A stretch of DNA of 6,311 bases from a bacterium (GCA_028716025.1 JAQUQP010000117.1:1-6311), one strand, 5' to 3'. Shown: positions 1 to 5,303, numbered from the stretch's first letter. Notes: a model not told the origin generated them from the sequence alone. A program made the numbers and translations.

Positions 1-193
1 AATAAAGATGATAGGCATTTCCCAGGATGATCTCCGCTCCCATCTCTACCACTTCTTCACTGGATAAAGACTTCACTGATGCCTGTGTCCCCACAGGCAT
101 AAAGACCGGGGTCTTGACCACTCCATGAGGCGTCGTCAATTCTCCCAGCCTGGCTTTTGTATTTTTTTCTGTTTTTAACAAACGAAAAGACAT
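1..193 (-). CDS. tgt: Queuine/preQ1 tRNA-guanine transglycosylase, N-terminal part (runs off left edge)
   Basis: Tgt exchanges guanine 34 of GUN-anticodon tRNAs for preQ1 in bacteria, the step before QueA in queuosine synthesis, in the cytoplasm. Only the first 64 codons are present. The visible protein has the family's N-terminal signature: a TPHG motif at residues 21-24, then [16 protein letters not shown] (28-43) and ILGNAYHLY (56-64), as in the start of the TIM barrel. The catalytic Asp residues and the zinc site lie beyond the edge. The ATG at 191-193 is supported by AAGGGG (198-203) four bases upstream; this overlaps the TAA stop of the preceding hydrolase gene, so the two are probably co-transcribed and coupled. 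Codons 1-31 are nearly identical to the start of the M23 peptidase gene at 2233. Since the reading frame continues as ordinary Tgt here, this is taken as the functional copy. Confidence 0.95.
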   Translation of the reverse strand, partial: MSFRLLKTEKNTKARLGELTTPHGVVKTPVFMPVGTQASVKSLSSEEVVEMGAEIILGNAYHLY

Positions 194-204
194 AGTTCCC
201 CTTA
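101..204 (-). repeat. Direct repeat, copy 1: 5' end and RBS of tgt
   Basis: This segment matches 2141-2244 at a constant offset of 2040 bp without gaps. Over 101-193 only five bases differ (104, 108, 176, 178, 183), and 109-175 is identical without interruption. Eleven bases beyond the ATG (194-204), including the Shine-Dalgarno, match at 8 of 11. Similarity stops abruptly on both sides: 91-100 against 2131-2140 is at chance level. Because Tgt continues normally from this copy, it is likely the functional target copy. Confidence 0.95.
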
Positions 205-1431
205 CTCTGTCCATCTTAGTATGGCAAATCGGGTAGCCTGGCCTAGGGAAACAAAACCTTCATAGCTAAACTGGTTTATCCTGGGTTCAGCCGGACCACA
301 GTGAAGGATCAAATCATATTCATCAAGGATGCCATTCGGCTCCCCGGTATCGCTTGAGTCGGCAAATAATATCCCTACGTGGTCCCAACTTTTGTCTGTT
401 TTGTCTGGATTATAATTAAATAATACAACATCCCCTTTACGCACACCGTTCTGCTCTATCTTAATGGTTTCTTGCTCATAAGGCACTCCATCTTCGCCAT
501 TATATTTGGAATAAATAATTCCTTTAGAATCATAGTAATGATCAGGAACAATTAGTTTCATTAATCCGCTATCCACCATTGAATAACGCAGACCGCTTAC
601 GTTAGTGTAGGGGATATTTTTCTTCTTATATTTGTTCCATCCTCCCACTACCAGGTCCGCACAATCGATCCCGGTATAATTATCAACTTGAGCAGGATAA
701 GAGCCAAATACCCCTGGTACATTGAAATACCCAGTTAAAGTTCCCAGATATGAAGTATCATTTTGAATAGTGATTCGAGTGACTTCATTACTTATACCAT
801 TATTAGCATACCTGTTCAGATTCGGGGATTCCAGCTGTTTCTTTCGGCCATCAGCATCCTTATATTCAATGGCGACGCTATAACGCATAGTTCCCAGTCC
901 GTCATGTATATCGTATTCAGAGTCAGTAGGATGGGCATTGGCTGATATTATCCATTTATTATTTTCTGTTATTAATTGATTTTCCCGGTAAGTGATCTTA
1001 TCAACAGATAACGGCTGCCGATCTGTTTTCCCTCCCGGGGCTCCCGCGTTGGTATACCATAAGAACCACGGATTTACCGGATCATTTCCGGGCCCAGTAA
1101 CGTGATACATTTCCGGTTCTATCTTATACCAGTTAATCGTCACTAGCCCTGGATATTCCACTGGTTTTTTAGGAATGATCTCCAGACTGCCAACTTTTAT
1201 TTTTTGCGCCTCACTGAAATAAACAGTCTTATTATCTTCTCTAGCTTTGATCACTAAGTAAAGTAAGCACGAATCTTCTCTCATTATATTCTTAGCGGAA
1301 ATATCAGCTATGACTTTTTCATTTACTCTTGACACAATAAAAACCTTTTCCAGAGTAATGGCAAAAACCAGGCCAGAGTTCAATATAAAACAGATCATCC
1401 ATAGCCATGCCAATATTATTTTACCTGACAT
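202..1431 (-). CDS. Exported NlpC/P60-like (papain-fold) cell-wall hydrolase
   Basis: Predicted secreted cysteine peptidase or amidase of the NlpC/P60-CHAP superfamily, probably acting on peptidoglycan peptides. Residues 1-24 form a signal peptide: K4, hydrophobic core [13 protein letters not shown], and cleavage after VFA. Residues 25 to about 245 are a long, beta-rich region that I do not recognise, possibly a wall- or substrate-binding part. The C-terminal catalytic part shows the expected order: Cys257 in GIDCADLV at a helix start, then KGDVVLF (332-338), then His351 in WDHVGILF, and a third polar residue, probably His377 in LILHCGP. The start overlaps the M23 peptidase stop by 11 nt and has GGAG seven bases upstream, so translation is probably coupled. 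The stop is 8 nt before tgt. The exact family and substrate are inferred; sugar-chain or non-peptidoglycan targets are possible. Confidence 0.8.
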   Translation of the reverse strand: MSGKIILAWLWMICFILNSGLVFAITLEKVFIVSRVNEKVIADISAKNIMREDSCLLYLVIKAREDNKTVYFSEAQKIKVGSLEIIPKKPVEYPGLVTINWYKIEPEMYHVTGPGNDPVNPWFLWYTNAGAPGGKTDRQPLSVDKITYRENQLITENNKWIISANAHPTDSEYDIHDGLGTMRYSVAIEYKDADGRKKQLESPNLNRYANNGISNEVTRITIQNDTSYLGTLTGYFNVPGVFGSYPAQVDNYTGIDCADLVVGGWNKYKKKNIPYTNVSGLRYSMVDSGLMKLIVPDHYYDSKGIIYSKYNGEDGVPYEQETIKIEQNGVRKGDVVLFNYNPDKTDKSWDHVGILFADSSDTGEPNGILDEYDLILHCGPAEPRINQFSYEGFVSLGQATRFAILRWTE

Positions 1432-2233
1432 TTTTTAACTCCGGATAATATTCATAGGGCTTCAATAAACCATTTTCATATTTTAAAACCATCAAATGCA
1501 CATGGGTCGGACTGGTTTTTTCATAGGCCAGTAACCCAGTCCTCCCTACTGTTCCTATCTCTGTTCCGGCTTTCACAAAATCCCCGGAAGATACCAATAT
1601 TTTATCTAAATGGGCATAGTAAAAAAACATATCCAGCTTTGGATTATACAACCAGATATAGTTTCCACCGCGCAGTTTACTGTTTTTCTGCCACCCGGTG
1701 TATATACTAAGCACTACACTATCAACCATAGCTAAAGCGTCTACCTGTTGCTTTGTTTGGTCATCAAGAGTATTTTGATCTTTATCTCGGATAAAAATAT
1801 CATGCGCCGGATGCCCACCGTGCCGATTGCCGTCAAAAAAATTATATCCTTTAACCGGACTCACCCCATAGACAATACTTGGCTGAAAATCACTGCCCTT
1901 AGGAGCGATACTCGTCAGGCTATAACCTCGCAAGGGGAATATCCAGGTTTGCCCCCCGGTAAAATCATAAGACGCACAAATCTGCCGAAGATCCTTAATA
2001 ATGCCTGGCAAATCGGCTTTAGCCTTGGTTTTATCAATCAATCCATCCCGAACGCTAACCTCATAATTTTCCCAATTGGTTATAGGGGCAGCTTCCAAGG
2101 AAACAACCATAAATCCCATAATTATTAATAAGGAAATAATAAAAACCAGGGTCTTGACCACTCCATGAGGCGTCGTCAATTCTCCCAGCCTGGCTTTTGT
2201 ATTTTTTTCTGTTTTGAGCAAATGAAAAGACAT
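1421..2233 (-). CDS. Exported M23 family metallopeptidase with a Tgt-derived N-terminus
   Basis: Zinc-dependent M23 (LytM/lysostaphin-type) endopeptidase, expected to cut peptidoglycan cross-bridges outside the inner membrane. Metal ligands fit the family: H141 and D145 in HPAHD (H-x3-D), and H246 in the HVH motif (H244, H246). The YAHLD (206-210), G-D-F-V-K-A-G (217-223) and GRTG (230-233) stretches are typical. Residues 1-28 copy the start of Tgt except R4H; P29L follows, then the sequence becomes a hydrophobic core (residues 29-44) ending in SLEA, with likely cleavage near A48. The signal peptide therefore has an unusually long n-region made of Tgt sequence. The ATG at 2231-2233 has AAGGAG four bases upstream, inside the duplicated segment. 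GTG codon 25 (2159-2161) would give a normal-length signal peptide but lacks a convincing RBS. It overlaps the next hydrolase gene by 11 nt, and the pair probably works as one unit. Confidence 0.9.
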   Translation of the reverse strand: MSFHLLKTEKNTKARLGELTTPHGVVKTLVFIISLLIIMGFMVVSLEAAPITNWENYEVSVRDGLIDKTKAKADLPGIIKDLRQICASYDFTGGQTWIFPLRGYSLTSIAPKGSDFQPSIVYGVSPVKGYNFFDGNRHGGHPAHDIFIRDKDQNTLDDQTKQQVDALAMVDSVVLSIYTGWQKNSKLRGGNYIWLYNPKLDMFFYYAHLDKILVSSGDFVKAGTEIGTVGRTGLLAYEKTSPTHVHLMVLKYENGLLKPYEYYPELKNVR

Positions 2234-2244
2234 ACTGCTCCTTA
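2141..2244 (-). repeat. Direct repeat, copy 2: tgt start fused to the M23 gene
   Basis: Second copy of the tgt 5' segment described at 101-204. It carries the same start codon and a similar RBS (AAGGAG instead of AAGGGG), and 31 codons differing in only two of the first 30 residues (R4H, P29L). It then passes in frame into the M23 signal peptide. The sequence upstream of this copy (promoter and 5' hairpin) is not shared with copy 1. Confidence 0.95.
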
Positions 2245-2250
2245 AAAATA

Positions 2251-2272
2251 TAACCCGCTTAAATGCGGGTTA
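2251..2272 (-). other. 5'-terminal mRNA hairpin of the M23 transcript
   Basis: TAACCCGC (2251-2258) and GCGGGTTA (2265-2272) form a perfect 8-bp stem with a 6-nt loop. On the minus strand it is followed by TATTTTTAAGGAG, so it looks like a terminator. However, the promoter at 2277-2305 predicts a start near 2270-2271, which puts the hairpin at the very 5' end of the mRNA, just before the Shine-Dalgarno. A 5' stabilising or translation-modulating hairpin is the likelier role. A terminator for read-through from the CheC-like gene remains possible. Confidence 0.6.
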
Positions 2273-2276
2273 AGAT

Positions 2277-2305
2277 ATTATAAACATAAACTTAGCAAAA
2301 TTCAA
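2277..2305 (-). promoter_or_regulatory. Sigma70-type promoter for the M23 / NlpC-P60 / tgt genes
   Basis: On the minus strand TTGAAT (2300-2305) is followed after exactly 17 bp by TATAAT (2277-2282), a perfect -10 box. The predicted start is near 2270, about 37 nt before the M23 ATG. It is back to back with the plus-strand promoter at 2344-2372. No better promoter is apparent for tgt, so this one probably also serves tgt through the two hydrolase genes. Confidence 0.7.
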
Positions 2306-2343
2306 CTAAAATTACAGACAAATTATCTGAAAATAAATATTTC

Positions 2344-2372
2344 TTGCCTTAATCTTATAGAAATGCTATAAT
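2344..2372 (+). promoter_or_regulatory. Extended -10 sigma70-type promoter for the structured leader and small membrane protein
   Basis: TTGCCT (2344-2349), a 17-bp spacer, and a perfect TATAAT (2367-2372) preceded by TGC, an extended -10. The predicted start is near 2379, giving a leader of about 158 nt before the ATG at 2537. Confidence 0.75.
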
Positions 2373-2441
2373 TCAGCTATACAAAATATGTTAAGGGTTC
2401 GGTGACGAAATTGTCATCGGAGGGTTCAGGAGATAGTCGGG

Positions 2442-2476
2442 CCGCTATCTGGATTTATTCCAGGAGCGGTTTTTTT
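2442..2476 (+). terminator. Intrinsic terminator 1 inside the leader
   Basis: CCGCT (2442-2446) pairs with AGCGG (2465-2469), and inner CTGG (2449-2452) with CCAG (2460-2463) around the loop ATTTATT. Seven T residues (2470-2476) follow directly. It is mutually exclusive with the AGATAG/CTATCT helix just upstream. Confidence 0.75.
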
Positions 2477-2480
2477 ATTT

Positions 2481-2515
2481 CCGCTAACTGGAGTTGAGTC
2501 AGTTAGCGGATTTTT
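2481..2515 (+). terminator. Second terminator-like hairpin before the small gene
   Basis: CCGCTAACTG (2481-2490) and CAGTTAGCGG (2500-2509) form a perfect 10-bp stem with a 9-nt loop, followed by ATTTTTATT. Its outer bases CCGCT/AGCGG repeat those of terminator 1. It lies only about 8 nt before the Shine-Dalgarno, so it may also act on translation or mRNA stability. Confidence 0.6.
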
Positions 2516-2536
2516 ATTAATAAAGGAGGATTTGTC

Positions 2537-2632
2537 ATGTCAGAAAAATGGTTTGTAGCAATACTATTGGGGGTGGTTGCCTGGTTTATACTAACGGTTG
2601 CTATAAAAAGTCGTAAAAACCGGGATAAATAG
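2537..2632 (+). CDS. 31-residue single-pass membrane protein
   Basis: A small gene on the plus strand, the only one on that strand. The ATG at 2537 has a near-ideal AGGAGG (2524-2529) seven bases upstream, and the frame closes at TAG 2630-2632. The protein has a short acidic/polar start (SEK), one hydrophobic helix (about residues 5-23, WFVAILL...ILTVAI) with two Trp residues, and a strongly basic tail KSRKNRDK (24-31). The positive-inside rule predicts an outside N-terminus and cytoplasmic tail. Its own promoter and structured leader support its being a real gene. It ends 24 nt before the convergent CheC-like gene's 3' end. I do not recognise a family; regulatory subunit of a membrane complex, leader peptide, or toxin-like peptide are all possible. 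Confidence 0.7.
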   Translation: MSEKWFVAILLGVVAWFILTVAIKSRKNRDK

Positions 2633-2656
2633 CCTGGATATTTGAAGGATTATAGA

Positions 2657-3256
2657 TCACATGATATTTTTTTGCTGTTTAACGATCTCCATGCAGTTTT
2701 CATTAAGAATGATCACCAGATGGCCTTTGATCGTCTTATGGTTAGCGACAAAAGTGATCACCACATCGATTATTTCCGGGCAGTTCAGGGCTTGCGCCTG
2801 TTCTTCCCTGGACATTTCCGCCATCACCTGCTCTACGATCAGTTCAAACACCCCTAATCCAAAACTGGGCAGGTAAGCATTACCAGCCTTGGCTTCTTTG
2901 CCAAACAGGTAATCCAGATATGTATTTATGAATACGTACCCGATCTCTGAATAATTCGCGATATCGTGCCCTTCAAACTGGGTGGAACTGCCCAAATCTC
3001 TTTTGGCGACCAGGTCGCATAACGTCAAGGCATGTTCTTTCTTAAATAAAAAAAGACACGCCCCTTGAACGTTCTGTGGTACCGGGGCGTATACTATAGC
3101 GCAATTTTCTTGCGGTTCTATGTCGGCATGCAGATCTGTCATCTTGATCGCGCAAGCCTGGGTAGCATGGATGATCACATTGGTGTTATTCGATCTTTCA
3201 AATTTCTTGAATATCTTGGAAATAGCGATACTGCTGATCTCACTCCAATCAACCAT
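2657..3256 (-). CDS. CheC-like protein with degenerate phosphatase motifs
   Basis: CheC-family proteins dephosphorylate CheY-P, and the signature is (D/S)-x3-E-x2-N-x22-P. The 199-residue length fits CheC (about 200), as does the two-half layout with G-x-x-L-F-L-F (65-71) and K-G-H-L-V-I-I-L (177-184) strands. In the second-half helix the spacing is exact, with E104 and P130 kept, but the D/S position is A100 and the catalytic Asn position is Y107 (EIGY). The first-half helix reads EISS (E6, S9), also without Asn. I infer a binding or scaffold protein rather than a phosphatase. The ATG at 3254-3256 is chosen because AGGAG sits 8 nt upstream; the longer frame from TTG 3316 would run back through the promoter. 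No chemotaxis genes are nearby. The PAS-LuxR gene lies upstream, separated by a palindrome. Confidence 0.7.
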   Translation of the reverse strand: MVDWSEISSIAISKIFKKFERSNNTNVIIHATQACAIKMTDLHADIEPQENCAIVYAPVPQNVQGACLFLFKKEHALTLCDLVAKRDLGSSTQFEGHDIANYSEIGYVFINTYLDYLFGKEAKAGNAYLPSFGLGVFELIVEQVMAEMSREEQAQALNCPEIIDVVITFVANHKTIKGHLVIILNENCMEIVKQQKNIM

Positions 3257-3264
3257 GATCTCAA

Positions 3265-3269
3265 CTCCT
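3265..3269 (-). promoter_or_regulatory. Shine-Dalgarno that fixes the CheC-like start
   Basis: AGGAG on the minus strand, 8 nt before the ATG at 3256. The alternative starts at 3280 (ATG) and 3316 (TTG) have no purine-rich site, and the TTG lies within the promoter spacer. Confidence 0.75.
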
Positions 3270-3295
3270 AATAGTGCCATACTTAAATTAGGAGC

Positions 3296-3324
3296 AGTAT
3301 AACCTGCCGGGAGCAAACAGTCAA
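3296..3324 (-). promoter_or_regulatory. Sigma70-type promoter of the CheC-like gene
   Basis: On the minus strand TTGACT (3319-3324), 17 bp, then TATACT (3296-3301); each box has one mismatch to consensus. The predicted start is near 3289, giving a 5' UTR of about 33 nt. A palindrome at 3335-3366 lies directly upstream, in the usual activator position. Confidence 0.75.
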
Positions 3325-3334
3325 CAGGATTTTA

Positions 3335-3366
3335 ATGGGTATATAATGGGTATATTATATACCCAT
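3335..3366. promoter_or_regulatory. Palindromic operator candidate with three half-sites
   Basis: ATGGGTATAT occurs at 3335-3344 and again at 3346-3355, and its exact inverse ATATACCCAT at 3357-3366. The last two half-sites form a perfect 10+1+10 palindrome around T3356. The first half-site is a direct copy placed 11 bp away, about one helical turn. The site covers roughly -46 to -77 of the predicted CheC-like promoter, as expected for an activator, and it directly follows the gene for a LuxR-type regulator. Use as a weak terminator of that gene is less likely, since no T-run follows on the minus strand. Confidence 0.65.
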
Positions 3367-3379
3367 AGCTATGGAGGAT

Positions 3380-4243
3380 TTATAGCTGTTGCAGGTAGGA
3401 GGTCAGATTCTCGTGTTTATTTACTAACCCTATTTTCTTTCTGATATTCTTCCGGTGTTTTTCTACTGTCTGCTTGGATATTCTCAATAAGGACGCTATT
3501 TCTTTGCTGGACAACCCGTTATGGATCATATTACAGATCTCGATCTCTTTCGGGGAAAGTTTCAAGTCTTGCTTAGTTATCCGGTAACCCAATGAGGAAG
3601 TTAATTTTTCAATGCTTTTCTGCAGCAGGTCTAAGTATTTCCAGGAACAGCCATGCATTTTAATTTTCTGGAATATTGGCATTATTAATTCCCGCACATT
3701 GACAGCAATATGCTCAGTGAACCGATTTTTTTCGGTTTCAAACTGCTTCATGACCTCAGCCAGGGCAATATTCTTCTTTTCCAGAGAGATATTCTGCTCT
3801 CGGAGTTTGGCTTCAGCTGCCCGCAGTATATTTTCCGCCTCTTTCTGCTTGGTAATATCCCTGTGCACTCCGCGATAACCGGCAAATTTCCCTTTATTAT
3901 CATAATAGGGCCGGCCATTACTTTCTAATATGACCTTATGCCCGTCCTTATGGTGATTAACAGTAATAACTTTATAAAAAGGAGCCCTTTTATCAGCTAT
4001 ACTTCTTACCAGATGGACTTCTTCTGTCGTCAGGAAGGTTGTCGGCCTTTTACCTAAAATCTCGCTTTCTTCAAATCCCAACACCTCTTTGGTTTTAGGA
4101 CTACTATATGTTAGCCTAAGATCAGCGTCTGTTTCCCAGACCACATCTGAGGATATCTCGATCAATTCTTTATACCTGTTTTCAGATTTCCGGAGTTCTT
4201 CCAATGCTTTTTTTAAATTAAACGTACAGCTTTTCTTAGCCAT
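3380..4243 (-). CDS. PAS domain LuxR-family transcription regulator
   Basis: Cytoplasmic sensor-regulator with a PAS domain plus PAC tail (about 22-135: ENRYKELIE, then SSDVVWETD, ending GYRGVHRDITKQKEAE). A coiled coil follows (about 132-175), then a helical linker with NVRELIMPIFQKIK (182-195), and a C-terminal GerE/LuxR helix-turn-helix (about 228-285: LSPKEIEICNMI, GLSSKEIA, ISKQTVEKHRKNIRKKIGL). There is no receiver domain or transmembrane segment, so input is presumably a cytosolic ligand or redox state read by the PAS domain. The layout is common in Desulfobacterota and uncultured phyla. The ATG at 4243 has AGGG eight bases upstream, overlapping the stop of the flavoprotein gene 8 nt away, so the two form an operon. 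The palindrome downstream is its plausible target. Confidence 0.88.
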   Translation of the reverse strand: MAKKSCTFNLKKALEELRKSENRYKELIEISSDVVWETDADLRLTYSSPKTKEVLGFEESEILGKRPTTFLTTEEVHLVRSIADKRAPFYKVITVNHHKDGHKVILESNGRPYYDNKGKFAGYRGVHRDITKQKEAENILRAAEAKLREQNISLEKKNIALAEVMKQFETEKNRFTEHIAVNVRELIMPIFQKIKMHGCSWKYLDLLQKSIEKLTSSLGYRITKQDLKLSPKEIEICNMIHNGLSSKEIASLLRISKQTVEKHRKNIRKKIGLVNKHENLTSYLQQL

Positions 4244-4251
4244 GCTTTGCC

Positions 4252-5043
4252 CTACTTTTTTCTGCTGGCAGCGAACTTACGGCCTTGTACTGTGCCATGT
4301 TTGTCAGCAAGCGCCCCTACTATTTTTTGAAATAGATCCAGTTTTACGTTATAATAATATGGCTTGGTCAGCCAGCCGTTACTTTCCCAATAAGCATAAT
4401 CTTTGGGAGCTTCCTCCTTGATATACGGCCGCATAGACCTGATGGCGCGGAAGATCACCAGGTATTTCAACAAAGGTGAAGGATTCTTGTGACCGGTTAA
4501 GTAGCAATAAAACCTGGACGCTGCTTTGGCGATCTTTTTCTGATACTTCAGTTGCTCTGCAGTGAACTGTTCTTTATTTACTGAGTTGATACTTACCCCA
4601 GGACAAACAATAAAGCCCCAGAACTCGGAAAGTTCTTTTAGGAATTTTTGTACTCCGCCAGCGCCATAAGCTCCCTGGGTAACGAATCCCATGGCCACCT
4701 TATGGAAAAAACAAGGGCGGTGAAAAACAAAAGAGAAGCGATCGAAAAAGTTTTTCATCACAGCCGGTACTGCCAGGGCATAAACCGGAGTAGCGAAAAT
4801 AATCCCGTCTGCCGCTTTCATAGTATTAAATATCTTATCCCGGTCATCTTTCCGGGGACACCGTTCCTCCCCGTCTCCCAGGCACATAAAACATCCGACG
4901 CATTGTTCCAGGTGTACATCTTTCAAGAACAGGTAATCGAACTGGATATCGCCCTTTTTCTTTAATTCCCGTTCAAAGTCCTGGACGTCCTTGTAGGTAT
5001 CGCCCTTCCGCGGGCTACCGATTATCGCCAATACCTTGTACAT
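4252..5043 (-). CDS. Iron-sulfur flavoprotein / NADPH-dependent FMN reductase family protein
   Basis: Flavodoxin-fold oxidoreductase. The FMN phosphate loop is IIGSPRKGDT (7-16), and a second flavin-contacting stretch TPVYALAVPAVMKNFFDR lies at 85-102. A compact cysteine cluster C48-x2-C51-x2-C54-x7-C62 matches the 4Fe-4S ligand pattern of archaeal and clostridial Isf proteins, suggesting electron transfer between a ferredoxin-like donor and FMN in an anaerobe or microaerophile. The protein is 263 residues, longer than the usual 190-210; the extra C-terminal part (about 180-263) is basic and unassigned. The ATG at 5043 has GGAGG upstream with short spacing. No clear promoter of its own was found; it may be read from queA through the inverted-repeat block or from a weak site inside it. 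It is followed 8 nt later by the PAS-LuxR gene. Confidence 0.85.
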   Translation of the reverse strand: MYKVLAIIGSPRKGDTYKDVQDFERELKKKGDIQFDYLFLKDVHLEQCVGCFMCLGDGEERCPRKDDRDKIFNTMKAADGIIFATPVYALAVPAVMKNFFDRFSFVFHRPCFFHKVAMGFVTQGAYGAGGVQKFLKELSEFWGFIVCPGVSINSVNKEQFTAEQLKYQKKIAKAASRFYCYLTGHKNPSPLLKYLVIFRAIRSMRPYIKEEAPKDYAYWESNGWLTKPYYYNVKLDLFQKIVGALADKHGTVQGRKFAASRKK

Positions 5044-5080
5044 ATCCCCTCCGCTTACATTTAAATCGGTCTTTTGTGCT

Positions 5081-5302
5081 GGTCAGGGAACTGATCATTA
5101 TTTTGAGCGAGCTTGTCGGTTTTAGCCAAAGCACGCTTGCAGACAACGAGGGTATCTTTTGGTTGCTGGATGCCGAGACATGTTTGAGCCCTGTGGGCGA
5201 GTTGTGAGGCACCGAGTTGTCAAAAGACCTTTGGCGCAGGTCCGCCGAAGGCGGACATGAAAACCGACACTGGAGCGAACAAATAGTGACAGTTCACTGA
5301 CC
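5081..5302. repeat. 222-bp MITE-like element with 43-bp terminal inverted repeats
   Basis: The left end (5081-5123) and the reverse complement of the right end (5260-5302) have the same length and match at 28 of 43 positions without gaps. Both start GGTCAG-x-GAACTG and finish TGTCGGTTTT. Inside, GCCAAAG motifs recur in inverted orientation (5125-5131 and 5229-5235), and a perfect hairpin GTCCGCC-GAA-GGCGGAC lies at 5240-5256. No transposase or credible reading frame is present. The right end lies one base past the queA stop (5304). It could be a non-autonomous mobile element, a dispersed repeat, or a long stem-loop that protects or ends the queA mRNA. It fills the gap between queA and the flavoprotein gene; I see no clear target-site duplication. 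Confidence 0.6.
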
Positions 5303-5303
5303 G

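Larger units (their letters stand above)
2379..2520 (+). ncRNA. Structured 5' leader, candidate riboswitch or attenuator (class not recognised)
   Basis: The leader contains a 9-bp hairpin with a GAAATT loop (2398-2406 with 2413-2421, two G-U pairs) flanked by two copies of AGGGTTC (2394-2400 and 2421-2427). AGATAG (2431-2436) can pair with CTATCT (2445-2450). That pairing would disrupt the terminator-like hairpin starting at 2442. A second terminator-like hairpin follows. AGCGG (2465-2469) can also pair with CCGCT (2481-2485), so several helices exclude one another. I compared it from memory with cyclic-di-GMP, fluoride, guanidine, preQ1, ZTP, Mg, Mn, SAM, TPP and glycine riboswitch cores and saw no match. 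Function and ligand are unknown. Confidence 0.6.

Noticed and set aside
2159..2161. GTG (codon 25) as the true M23 start, giving a normal-length signal peptide
   Set aside because: No separate RBS is visible, while the upstream ATG has AAGGAG. Kept only as an alternative to test.
2251..2272. Hairpin followed by TATTTTT as a terminator on the minus strand
   Set aside because: The predicted transcription start lies at its first base, so it more likely forms the mRNA 5' end; T-run is interrupted. Not excluded for read-through transcripts.
2379..2470. A known riboswitch class (cyclic-di-GMP, preQ1, fluoride, guanidine, Mg or Mn types)
   Set aside because: None of the core motifs I can recall is present; left as unclassified rather than forced into a family.
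3257..3316. Longer CheC-like reading frame starting at TTG 3316 (219 residues)
   Set aside because: No Shine-Dalgarno before 3316 or before ATG 3280, and the added codons run through the predicted promoter; ATG 3256 has AGGAG at ideal distance.
3335..3366. Palindrome as an intrinsic terminator of the PAS-LuxR gene
   Set aside because: The stem is AT-rich and no T-run follows on the minus strand; position relative to the next promoter fits an operator better.
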